In this document: positions 54,776 to 62,404 of the stretch, one piece after another
Layout of the letters: the number at the start of each line of letters is the position of its first letter
Position numbering within the stretch: the first letter of the stretch is position 1
Assembly: GCF_001645385.1 (NCBI RefSeq)
Contig: NZ_LVHI01000021.1
Coordinates: forward strand, 1-64,000
Direction of reading: 5' to 3'
Source of the DNA: Rhodococcoides kyotonense
Lineage (GTDB): Bacteria > Actinomycetota > Actinomycetes > Mycobacteriales > Mycobacteriaceae
Length of the DNA stretch: 64,000 nt
Notes under the pieces: model-generated
What the model saw: the letters and a program-made list of their open reading frames with translations, nothing else
Told to the model about the DNA's origin: nothing
Database searches by the model: none
Program-made: the position numbers and the translations under genes

Positions 54776-56080
54776 GTGACCCAAGACGAGCCGCGGGCAG
54801 AAGCATCCAAGGTGTTTTCGGACACACTCGGTCGTTCCGCAGGCTCCACTCCTGACACATCTGGTCGTTCCGCAGGCTCGACTCCTGCCACTGTGGAGCG
54901 TTTCGATCCAGCCGACGCTGTCCACCCGCTCGTTCGCGTCGGCGCCGCATGGACCTGGCGGCTGCTCGTCCTGTTCGCTGGGTTCATCACGTTCTGCTAC
55001 GTGGTCGGACGCCTGGACACGGTGATCATTCCGGTCGCCCTGGCGCTGCTCGCGTCGGCCATGTTGTTGCCGATCGTCGACTGGATGCAGCGCCGCGGAG
55101 TTCCGCGAGCGGCTGCCGTCGTCATCGTCATCATCGCGAGCATCGGCGTCGTCGCCGGCATCATGACGTTCGTCGTCGAGCAGTTCGTCGAGGGCCTGCC
55201 CGCGCTGGGCGATCAGTTCACGACGTCCATCAACGACATCCAGAAGTGGCTGGCCGACGGCCCGCTCCACATCAGCCAGGATCAGATCCGGCAAGCGAGC
55301 GACAGCGTCGTCAAGGTCATCCAGGACAATCAGGCTGCTGTCACCAGCGGAGCGCTGACGACGGCGACGGTGATCGGAGAGATCCTCACCGGCGCGTTGC
55401 TGACGCTGTTCACGCTCATCTTCTTCCTGTACGGCGGCGATCAGATCTGGGAATTCGTGACGCGGCTGGCACCGACGTCGTCGCGTCGTCGTATTCGGTT
55501 GGCAGGTAGCCAGGGGTTCGGATCGCTCGTCGGTTACGTCCGCGCGACGGTGGCCGTCGCGGCTGCCGACGCCATTGGTATCGGCGCAGGGCTCGCGGTT
55601 CTCGGTGTGCCGTTGGCGCTTCCGTTGGCGTCGCTCGTGTTCATCGGTGCGTTCGTCCCGATCGTCGGTGCGTTCTTGACCGGATTCGTCGCAGTGTTCA
55701 TCGCGCTCGTGACGAAGGGCTTTCTCACCGCTCTCATCACACTCGGCATCGTCGTGGCGGTCATGCAGTTGGAAGGGCATGTGCTGCAACCACTTCTACT
55801 CGGGCGCGCCGTTCGGATCCACCCGCTCGCCGTGGTGCTCGCCATCACCGTCGGAATTCTGTTGGCGGGCATCGTCGGTGGTCTCCTGGCGGTCCCGGTG
55901 GTCGCCGTCCTGAACACCGCGATCAGGTCGCTGCTCGCCGACGACCCCGACGAGGTGTTCGAGGAACTCGAGGAGAACGACCCGTCGTCGACGACGAGGT
56001 TTCCTGCAGCGCCGGATTCGCCGCATCCGGGCAACGACACGCTCGATCGCGGGTCCCTGAACAAGCCCGACGATGACTGA
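54776..56080 (+). CDS. AI-2E family transporter (PerM/UPF0118)
   Basis: A 434-residue membrane protein with about eight TM segments of the AI-2E exporter family. Typical segments are TVIIPVALALLASAMLLPIV, MQRRGVPRAAAVVIVIIA and the C-terminal LEGHVLQPLLLGRAVRIHPL. The N-terminal cytoplasmic tail contains two repeat-encoded units, GRSAGSTPDT and GRSAGSTPAT. The GTG start at 54776 is supported by the -10 box. Its stop overlaps the sensor kinase start by 8 bases, so this transporter and the two-component system form one operon. Confidence 0.88.
   Translation: MTQDEPRAEASKVFSDTLGRSAGSTPDTSGRSAGSTPATVERFDPADAVHPLVRVGAAWTWRLLVLFAGFITFCYVVGRLDTVIIPVALALLASAMLLPIVDWMQRRGVPRAAAVVIVIIASIGVVAGIMTFVVEQFVEGLPALGDQFTTSINDIQKWLADGPLHISQDQIRQASDSVVKVIQDNQAAVTSGALTTATVIGEILTGALLTLFTLIFFLYGGDQIWEFVTRLAPTSSRRRIRLAGSQGFGSLVGYVRATVAVAAADAIGIGAGLAVLGVPLALPLASLVFIGAFVPIVGAFLTGFVAVFIALVTKGFLTALITLGIVVAVMQLEGHVLQPLLLGRAVRIHPLAVVLAITVGILLAGIVGGLLAVPVVAVLNTAIRSLLADDPDEVFEELEENDPSSTTRFPAAPDSPHPGNDTLDRGSLNKPDDD
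54830..54855 (+). repeat. Family A repeat unit 1 in the AI-2E transporter gene
   Basis: GGTCGTTCCGCAGGCTCCAC continues with TCCTGA. It encodes GRSAGSTP in frame. Confidence 0.75.
54863..54889 (+). repeat. Family A repeat unit 2 in the AI-2E transporter gene
   Basis: GGTCGTTCCGCAGGCTCGAC continues with TCCTGCC. It is a tandem partner of the copy at 54830, 33 bp on, again encoding GRSAGSTP. Confidence 0.75.
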
Positions 56081-57224
56081 CGCCCTCGGGCCTCTCTGGC
56101 GGGCGTCGCAAGCGTTCCGCCTGATCACGCTCGTGTACGCCGTCAGTTATCAGTTCGCGTCGGCGCCCTATTACTCGAACCAACGGTTGAGCTGGTTCTT
56201 CGTGGCCACGATGGCCGTGTGGACAGGTGTGTCGGCGATGCTTCTGTCCCGTGCGGCGGGAGTGGAGCCTGCAGGAACGACCCGATCGACGGTGGCGCGG
56301 TGGAGGGTCGTGCTGGCGGACCAGTTCATCGTCATCGGCCTGATGGCGTCGACTCGGCTTGTCGCGCCACATGATTGGTACAGCACGCACCAAACGCTTC
56401 CGACGACGCTGTGGGCCACCAACGCGGTGATCTCGGCGGCGATTCTCTTCGGGCCCAGAGGAGGCATCGCATCCGGTGTTCTGCTGGCCGCGGTCAGTGC
56501 GGTGGTACGGGATCAAGTGAATCTGGACCTGTGGACCGACGCGACGGCGCCGGTACTGGTGTCGGTGGGACTGGCGCTCGGATTGGCGAGCAATACCGCG
56601 ACGAGGGCGCACGCGGAGCTCGAGCGTGCGGCGCGACTCGCCGCGATCACCGAGGAGCGGGAACGTCTCGCACGCCAGGTGCACGACGGTGTGCTGCAGG
56701 TGCTGGCGCTCGTGCGACGGCGAGGTCGTGAGATAGGCGGCGATGCAGGCGAACTCGCCGAACTCGCGGGTGAGCAGGAGGTCGCGCTGCGGATGCTGAT
56801 CTCCGAGCAGGCGGTGCCGAGCCAGGCAGGCGTCGACGTCGATCTGGGCGCTCTGCTGCGGAAACAGGCGGGTACCACGGTCTCCTTGTCCGCCCCTGCC
56901 GATCCCGTTGTGCTGAATCGGCATGTTGCCGAGGAGCTTTCCAGCGCTGTCGCGACGGCGCTGTCCAACGTCGCTCTTCACGCGGGGGAGGGTGCCCGAG
57001 CCTTCGTGCTGGTCGAGGATCTGGGTGACACGGTCGTCGTCAGCATTCGCGACGACGGACGCGGAATCCCGGCCGGCCGACTCGCCGAAGCGGAAGCAGA
57101 AGGGCGCATGGGGGTGTCGAAGTCCATTGTCGGACGCATCCGAACCCTGGGTGGCACAGCGGAACTGGACACCGACGAGTCGGGAACCGAATGGGAAATA
57201 CGTGTACCGAAGGGGACGAGATGA
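56073..57224 (+). CDS. Two-component sensor histidine kinase (NarL-type, HisKA_3)
   Basis: A 383-residue sensor kinase with an N-terminal membrane region (about 1-180, five to six TM segments, DUF5931-like). The HisKA_3 domain has the phospho-acceptor His in EERERLARQVHDGVLQVLAL. The HATPase_c domain contains SNVALHAGEGA (N box) and VSIRDDGRGIPAGR (G1). The first cytoplasmic loop (RAAGVEPAGTTRS) is encoded by a family A repeat at 56257-56285. It is coupled upstream to the AI-2E transporter and downstream to its response regulator by ATGA. Confidence 0.92.
   Translation: MTDALGPLWRASQAFRLITLVYAVSYQFASAPYYSNQRLSWFFVATMAVWTGVSAMLLSRAAGVEPAGTTRSTVARWRVVLADQFIVIGLMASTRLVAPHDWYSTHQTLPTTLWATNAVISAAILFGPRGGIASGVLLAAVSAVVRDQVNLDLWTDATAPVLVSVGLALGLASNTATRAHAELERAARLAAITEERERLARQVHDGVLQVLALVRRRGREIGGDAGELAELAGEQEVALRMLISEQAVPSQAGVDVDLGALLRKQAGTTVSLSAPADPVVLNRHVAEELSSAVATALSNVALHAGEGARAFVLVEDLGDTVVVSIRDDGRGIPAGRLAEAEAEGRMGVSKSIVGRIRTLGGTAELDTDESGTEWEIRVPKGTR
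56257..56285 (-). repeat. Family A repeat unit in the sensor kinase gene
   Basis: On the minus strand it reads GGGTCGTTCCTGCAGGCTCC then ACTCCCGCC. It lies in frame in a loop between TM segments. Confidence 0.7.
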
Positions 57225-57871
57225 CCGGTGAACAGATCACGATCATGGTCGTCGACGACCATCCCATGTGGCGTGACGGGGTCGCGCGCGACCTCGAGGC
57301 TGCGGGATTCGACGTCGTAGCCACGGCGGACGGCGTCGGTGCAGCAGGGCGACGGGCCACCGCGACGCAACCGGACGTCGTGCTGATGGACATGCATCTG
57401 CCCGACGGCAACGGCGCCGACGCGACGAGGCAGGTGCTGGCCGGATCGCCAGGCAGCAGCATTCTGGTGCTGTCGGCGTCGGCCGAGCGCGACGACGTGC
57501 TCGATGCGATCAAGGCAGGTGCCACCGGCTACCTCGTCAAGAGCGCGTCGGCCGACGAGCTGTTCGATGCGGTGCGCGCGACCGCCGCAGGTCAGGCCGT
57601 GTTCACCCCGGGTCTGGCCGGGCTGGTGCTCGGTGAGTATCGGCGCATGTCCACTGCGCCCGCGTCGCAGGAGAAGCCGAGTCCGACGCTCACCGATCGC
57701 GAGACCGAGGTGCTCCGACTCGTCGCGAAAGGGTTGAGCGCCAAACAGATTGCGTCCAAGCTGACCCTGAGTCATCGAACCGTCGAGAATCACGTGCAGG
57801 CGACGCTGCGCAAACTACACCTGGCCAACCGCGTCGAGTTGACGCGCTACGCGATCGAGAAGGGTCTGTGA
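57221..57871 (+). CDS. Two-component response regulator (NarL/LuxR family)
   Basis: A 216-residue response regulator. The receiver has the acidic pair in VVDDHPMWRDG, the phospho-acceptor Asp in VVLMDMHLPDGNGADA, Ser in VLSASAERDD and Lys in GYLVKSASADELF. The LuxR-type HTH contains LTDRETEVLRLVAKGLSAKQ then IASKLTLSHRTVENHVQATL. The ATG at 57221 overlaps the kinase stop, and the frame further upstream is not needed. It probably regulates its own operon including the AI-2E transporter; targets were not identified. Confidence 0.93.
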   Translation: MTGEQITIMVVDDHPMWRDGVARDLEAAGFDVVATADGVGAAGRRATATQPDVVLMDMHLPDGNGADATRQVLAGSPGSSILVLSASAERDDVLDAIKAGATGYLVKSASADELFDAVRATAAGQAVFTPGLAGLVLGEYRRMSTAPASQEKPSPTLTDRETEVLRLVAKGLSAKQIASKLTLSHRTVENHVQATLRKLHLANRVELTRYAIEKGL

Positions 57872-57913
57872 CGGCGTGTTTGTGACGCGCGCGGCGTGGG
57901 CACCCTGGGCGGT

Positions 57914-58138
57914 ATGACCGACACAGACAAGCCCGTGGATACCACCGTCGATCCGGCCGAGAAGTCGCGCGGCACCGACGCGGACACCGGTCAGGACGTC
58001 GGCGAACGCGGCGAAGCGATCCGCGAGTTCGACGACCACCTGGACGGGGCGGGGGACGAGCCGTCATTTCCGACGCCCGATCCCGAGGACGTCACCGACC
58101 ACCCGACGGATCCGAAGACGACGACGCGGTCCGAGTAG
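57914..58138 (+). CDS. Small acidic hypothetical protein
   Basis: A 74-residue, highly acidic, probably disordered protein rich in Asp, Glu, Thr and Pro (TDTDKPVDTTVDPAEKSRGT; DEPSFPTPDPEDVTDHP). I recognise no family. The ATG at 57914 follows a GGGCGG stretch 3-4 bases upstream. It ends directly against the stop of the convergent SRPBCC gene. Composition differs from the flanking non-coding frames, which supports coding, but evidence is modest. Confidence 0.6.
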   Translation: MTDTDKPVDTTVDPAEKSRGTDADTGQDVGERGEAIREFDDHLDGAGDEPSFPTPDPEDVTDHPTDPKTTTRSE

Positions 58139-58528
58139 TCACTTGCGGACGAGCTGCATCAACGCGAACTTCGCAATCGGTACGTAGGGAAGGACGAACG
58201 CGGACGGGCCTCGCACGGTGAGCCACGTCCGTGTGCCGTTCGTCGTCGACGCCACCCCGTGGGTGAGCGTCAGGCCGAGGCTGCGGTGGACGAACCACGC
58301 CTTCCACGTCCACGTCCGACCCGGTTCGTCCACGTCCAGGATCTCGAAATCCACGGGAAATCCGAGTGGTCCTCGAACCTTCCCGAATGTTTCTGGGCGC
58401 AAACGAGATTCGGCGTAGTCGACGCCCATGATCTGCGGCGCCCACGACGACCACATCTCGGGTTTCATGTACCGCTCCCAGGCCGTCTCTGCAGGTGCTT
58501 CGCCCGTCGCGTCGATCGTCGTCTCCAT
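58139..58528 (-). CDS. SRPBCC (polyketide cyclase/START-like) family protein
   Basis: A 129-residue SRPBCC-fold protein. Family features are AETAWERYMKPEMWSSWAPQ near the N-terminus and the GKVRGPLGFPVDFEILDVDE strand region, with WTWKAWF and GVASTTNGTRTWLTV after it. It is expected to bind a hydrophobic ligand. The ATG at 58528 gives the family length, and no strong RBS is visible. It is divergent from the glycosyltransferase gene. Function in this context is unknown. Confidence 0.8.
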   Translation of the reverse strand: METTIDATGEAPAETAWERYMKPEMWSSWAPQIMGVDYAESRLRPETFGKVRGPLGFPVDFEILDVDEPGRTWTWKAWFVHRSLGLTLTHGVASTTNGTRTWLTVRGPSAFVLPYVPIAKFALMQLVRK

Positions 58529-58600
58529 GCGCGACGGGCTACCCGGCAGGTCCGAGTCGAAAACTCCAGGACGAGTTCGCCCAGGATTCGGGTGGTCGTC

Positions 58601-59752
58601 ATGTTCCCGACGGCGACGGACGGGACACTCGGTCCGGTGCGCATCGTGCAACTCGCGAACTTCTACGGACCCCGTTCCGGCGGCCTCCGTACCGCGGTCG
58701 ATCAGCTGGGGGCAGGGTACGCCGCGCGGGGACACGAAGCCGTGCTGGTCGTGCCAGGTGCCGAGCGAGCCGAGGAGATTCTCCCAACGGGAGTTCTTCG
58801 GGTCACCGTGCCTGCGGTTCGCCTTCCCCTCACCGGCGGCTACCGAGCCGTCCATCCCGGTGCGATCGCCGACATCCTGGCCGGACTACGGCCCGACGTC
58901 ATCGAGGTCTCGGACCGGTTGACGCTCCGCGGGATGGGAGCGTGGGCGTCACGACGCGGCGTCGGCAGCGTCATGATCTCGCACGAACGTCTCGATCGGC
59001 TTCTCGCGCAGATCATGCCGCGGGCCGCTGCGCGTGCGCTGGCCGACGTGGCGAACCGTCGCACCGCCGAATCGTACGACGCCGTCGTCTGCACAACGGG
59101 TTTCGCGCGTCGCGAGTTCGAACGTATCGGTGCCCCCAACATCGCCGAGGTCCCCCTCGGAGTCGATCTCGATCTCTTCCACCCCACTCGGCGCGGCGGC
59201 GACCGATCGCGGTGGCACGGCGACGCCGACGCCCTGCTCGTCCACTGTGGTCGCTTGTCCGTCGAGAAGAAGGTGGAACGGAGCATCGACTCCATTGCGG
59301 CACTGCGTCATTCGGGATCGAATGTCCGGCTCGTGATAGCAGGCGACGGGCCGCGTCGGGCAGGGCTGGAGCGTCGCGCGAAAGGTCTTCCCGTCGACTT
59401 CCTCGGATTCGTCGACTCACGCGTCGAACTTGCATCGTTGCTTGCATCGGCCGATGTGGCCCTGGCGCCGGGCCCGCACGAGACATTCGGTCTCGCCGCG
59501 CTCGAATCGCTCGCAGCAGGAACACCCGTCGTCGTGTCACGGTCGTCGGCTCTGGCAGACATCGTCACCCCGGCGTGCGGCGGGCGATTCGACGACACGG
59601 CCGACGGTTTCGCATCCGAACTCGGTCGCGTACTGGACCTGCCGTCCCTCGCGCGACGGACCGCAGCACGCTCGCGCGCAGAGCAATTCGGTTGGCCCGC
59701 CTCGATCGAGGGCATGCTGGCCGTTCTCGGTCGTGGCTCCACGGCCGTATGA
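58601..59752 (+). CDS. GT4-family glycosyltransferase
   Basis: This 383-residue GT-B glycosyltransferase has the N-terminal acceptor domain RIVQLANFYGPRSGGLRTAV and VLVVPGAERAEE, and the C-terminal donor domain VHCGRLSVEKKVERSIDSI and LVIAGDGPRRAGLE. The retaining E-x7-E element is in PHETFGLAALESLAAGTPVV. Similar actinobacterial enzymes are mannosyltransferases acting on phosphatidylinositol or glucuronosyl lipids. Its donor and acceptor cannot be fixed here. The ATG at 58601 is chosen; GTG at 58592 is possible. It overlaps the DUF1707 gene start (ATGA). Confidence 0.88.
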   Translation: MFPTATDGTLGPVRIVQLANFYGPRSGGLRTAVDQLGAGYAARGHEAVLVVPGAERAEEILPTGVLRVTVPAVRLPLTGGYRAVHPGAIADILAGLRPDVIEVSDRLTLRGMGAWASRRGVGSVMISHERLDRLLAQIMPRAAARALADVANRRTAESYDAVVCTTGFARREFERIGAPNIAEVPLGVDLDLFHPTRRGGDRSRWHGDADALLVHCGRLSVEKKVERSIDSIAALRHSGSNVRLVIAGDGPRRAGLERRAKGLPVDFLGFVDSRVELASLLASADVALAPGPHETFGLAALESLAAGTPVVVSRSSALADIVTPACGGRFDDTADGFASELGRVLDLPSLARRTAARSRAEQFGWPASIEGMLAVLGRGSTAV

Positions 59753-60402
59753 CCCCTATCCTGGTGGCCATGGAGGCGAGAAATCTTCGGGTGTCCGATG
59801 CGGAGAAGGAACACGTAGGGCACCTGCTGCAGAAGGCCGTCGGGCTCGGGATGCTGTCGCTCGGGGAGTTCACCGAACGGATGGACACCGCCCTCGCCGC
59901 GAAGACCCGCGGTGAACTCAACTCCGTCCTTGCTGATCTGCCGGGCATGCAGATCGCCGACGACCATCGGCCGGTCCAAGCTCCTCAGTCATCGCCGCAG
60001 GTGACGCGGGCCTCGAACTCGTGGGGCGGCGACAGCAGCAACGTAGTCAAGGCCACGATGTCGACCGTCACGCGCAAGGGGCCGTGGCACGTGCCGCCGC
60101 AGCTGACGATCCAGAGCAAGATGTCGTCGGTGACGCTGGATTTCACGCAGGCCGTGATGTCGACCCAGGTCGTCGAAGTGGCCGTCGACGATTACTGCGG
60201 CACCATCTCGCTCGTACTTCCACCCGAAGCAACGGCCGACCTCAACGGGGTCGAGACGATCGGCGGCAGTGCGAACAACAAAGTCCGCACCGGCCCGCCG
60301 ATCGGACGGCTGCACGTCATCGTGCGGGGCAAGATCCGCTTCGGTTCCATCACCGCGAAGCACCCCATGGGCACGTCGTTGCGTCGGATGTTCGGCGGTT
60401 GA
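59749..60402 (+). CDS. DUF1707 domain protein
   Basis: A 217-residue protein. The N-terminal DUF1707 module (about 8-60) reads LRVSDAEKEHVGHLLQKAVG then LGMLSLGEFTERMDTALAAK. A C-terminal beta-rich DUF2154/LiaF-like domain includes TIQSKMSSVTLDFTQAVM and DDYCGTISLVLPPEATADLN. It has no TM segment. LiaF-like domains sense or modulate envelope stress. The ATG at 59749 overlaps the glycosyltransferase stop; ATG at 59770 is a close alternative. Confidence 0.85.
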   Translation: MTPILVAMEARNLRVSDAEKEHVGHLLQKAVGLGMLSLGEFTERMDTALAAKTRGELNSVLADLPGMQIADDHRPVQAPQSSPQVTRASNSWGGDSSNVVKATMSTVTRKGPWHVPPQLTIQSKMSSVTLDFTQAVMSTQVVEVAVDDYCGTISLVLPPEATADLNGVETIGGSANNKVRTGPPIGRLHVIVRGKIRFGSITAKHPMGTSLRRMFGG

Positions 60403-60436
60403 CGGGCCGGGGTGTCGTAAACCCCTAGTACAAACC

Positions 60437-60450
60437 GAGTAGCACTACTC
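60437..60450. promoter_or_regulatory. Palindrome upstream of the DUF2339 gene
   Basis: GAGTAGCACTACTC is a perfect inverted repeat with 6-bp arms and 2-bp centre, 37 bp from the ATG and next to TAGTAC at 60427. It is a candidate regulator site or part of the promoter; the regulator is unknown. Confidence 0.45.
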
Positions 60451-60486
60451 AGGCTTCGCCGACGCGATTCTTCGACGATCAAAGGC

Positions 60487-62334
60487 ATGACCTTTTCGAG
60501 TGGTAACCGTGTCGATCCTCAGTTGGTGGCCAGGTTGTCCGGCCAGTTCGCCTCGCTGGGCGAACATCTGCGGCAGGTGTCCGGTGATCTGAACGCGCTA
60601 CACGCGCAACTCGCCGTGCAGCCCGCGCCGCCCCAGGTCTCGCAGGTCCCCCAGGCTCGTCCGCAGCCGCAGCCGCAGCCGCAGCCGGTGTGGACGCCAC
60701 GTCCGGTGCCGATGGCTCCTCCGGTAGCAGGCCCGCCGCGACCTGCCCCCGCTCCCACTCCCACGAAGGAGCCGTGGTGGCAACGTGACGGCGTCATCAG
60801 CCGCCTGCTGGCCGTTGCAGGTGCGGGCGTCACACTCGTCGGCGTCGTGATGCTTCTGGTGCTGGCCGCACAGGCCGGGTGGTTCGGGCCGACGTTGCGA
60901 GTCGGCGCGGGAGCCGTGCTCTCGATCGCGTTGGTTGCCGTCGGTGCCAGGGTGTACGGCAGGCCGGGTGGACGGGTCGGCGGAATTGCCGTCGCCTCCA
61001 CCGGTATCGCAGGCTTGTTCCTGGATGTCGTTGCAGTGACGGCGATCTACGGATGGCTGCACCCGGTTCTCGGATTGGTCGCAGCGTTCGGGGTCGCGGC
61101 AGCAGGCGTCGCACTGGCGGTGTCGTGGCGGTCGCAGCCGATGGCGTCGTTGATTCTCGCCGGCGTTGCTGCATGTGCTCCCGTGGTCACCGGCGGAATC
61201 ACGCTGCCGCTCATCGCTTTCTTCACGGTGACTCTCATCGCCGGATTCCCGGCACAACTCGGCCGAGACTGGCCGCTGTTGGGTCTCGTTCGCACTGTTC
61301 CGGTCGTTGTGGTTCTGCTCGTCGCTGTCACCAGGGGAGCGACGTGGAGCCTGCCGTGGCACAACGCTCTACAGTTGCTGGTTGCGTCGTCCATCGTCTT
61401 CGTGTTCGGAATCGGTAGCGCCGCAGAGTTGTTGCGCCGCAACGGTGGCGATGTGATGGCGTCGGCGATGATGGCCGTGGCGTCCGTGCCGGTTCTCGCT
61501 GTCGGCGTGTTGTTCGTGCCCTGGACGCACACTCTGATCGAGGCGATGGTGGCGCTGACGTGTGTCGTGACGATCGCCGTCGCACACTGGTTGCCGACGC
61601 ATGCGCGCATCGTTCTCGCCGCTGCGGGATCGTTCGCCCTCCTGCAGGCGGTCTTGGTGCCGACAACGGCCGAGCTGCGGCCGGTGGCTCTCCTCGTCGT
61701 CGCGGCCGGCCTGATCGCCGCGGCATGGCAGATGTCGTCGAAGACGGCATTCTGGTTCGGTAGTGGATTCGCGGCGCTGGGAGCGCTCGGCTTCCTGGTC
61801 GTCGCACCCCCGGAGGGGGTGACGGACGCGGACCACGCCATGGGCAACATCGGCGTCGTCATCGCTGGAATTCTGTTGACCGGCACGGCAATCGGTTCGG
61901 TTCTGGTTGCTCGTCGGTTGTCGATCGCGGACAAGAATCTGGAGGCGTGCTGGGTCGTCGCCGGTCTGGTGTCGTTGTATGCGATGACGTCGGCCACCGT
62001 CGCTCTCGGTGTCGCAGCGCTGGGCGGCTCCACGGGATTCGTCGCCGGGCACTGTGCGGCGACGATCGAATGGATGGTCACGGCGATGGTTCTGCTCGTG
62101 ATCGGCCTTCGAAGCGAAAAGTACGCGCACACAGCGCTGTTGGCCGGCCTGTCACTCACCGCGGCGGCCGTGGCGAAGCTCTTCCTGTTCGATCTCGTCG
62201 CGCTCGACGGCTTGTTCCGGGTGTGCGCGTTCATCGTCGTCGGACTTCTGCTGCTGTTCGCAGGGACGCGCTACGCGAAGGTGTTCGCGAACCGCGACAG
62301 CGCTCCGCCGACGTCTGCTCACCCCGCACACTAA
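60487..62334 (+). CDS. DUF2339-like polytopic membrane protein
   Basis: A 615-residue membrane protein. A short cytoplasmic N-terminus (LVARLSGQFASLGEHLRQVS) is followed by a Gln/Pro-rich linker with PQPQPQPQP (about 50-95) and then by about 16-18 TM segments (from WWQRDGVISRLLAVAGAGVT). The pattern of continuous TM helices with conserved GGRVGGIAVASTGIAGLFLD matches DUF2339 proteins. Function unknown. It has AAAGG ahead of the ATG. It ends at a strong palindrome that separates it from the convergent MMPL gene. Confidence 0.85.
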   Translation: MTFSSGNRVDPQLVARLSGQFASLGEHLRQVSGDLNALHAQLAVQPAPPQVSQVPQARPQPQPQPQPVWTPRPVPMAPPVAGPPRPAPAPTPTKEPWWQRDGVISRLLAVAGAGVTLVGVVMLLVLAAQAGWFGPTLRVGAGAVLSIALVAVGARVYGRPGGRVGGIAVASTGIAGLFLDVVAVTAIYGWLHPVLGLVAAFGVAAAGVALAVSWRSQPMASLILAGVAACAPVVTGGITLPLIAFFTVTLIAGFPAQLGRDWPLLGLVRTVPVVVVLLVAVTRGATWSLPWHNALQLLVASSIVFVFGIGSAAELLRRNGGDVMASAMMAVASVPVLAVGVLFVPWTHTLIEAMVALTCVVTIAVAHWLPTHARIVLAAAGSFALLQAVLVPTTAELRPVALLVVAAGLIAAAWQMSSKTAFWFGSGFAALGALGFLVVAPPEGVTDADHAMGNIGVVIAGILLTGTAIGSVLVARRLSIADKNLEACWVVAGLVSLYAMTSATVALGVAALGGSTGFVAGHCAATIEWMVTAMVLLVIGLRSEKYAHTALLAGLSLTAAAVAKLFLFDLVALDGLFRVCAFIVVGLLLLFAGTRYAKVFANRDSAPPTSAHPAH

Positions 62335-62345
62335 GTGACCGGAAT

Positions 62346-62393
62346 ATCGAAGTCGTGCACCGTATTCGGAGAGAATGCGTGCACGACTTCGAT
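62346..62393. terminator. Bidirectional terminator between DUF2339 and MMPL genes
   Basis: ATCGAAGTCGTGCAC (62346-62360) and its exact complement (62379-62393) form a perfect 15-bp stem. An inner ATTC/GAAT pair extends it. It lies between two convergent stop codons. Confidence 0.8.
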
Positions 62394-62404
62394 GTGTGAG
62401 AGAG

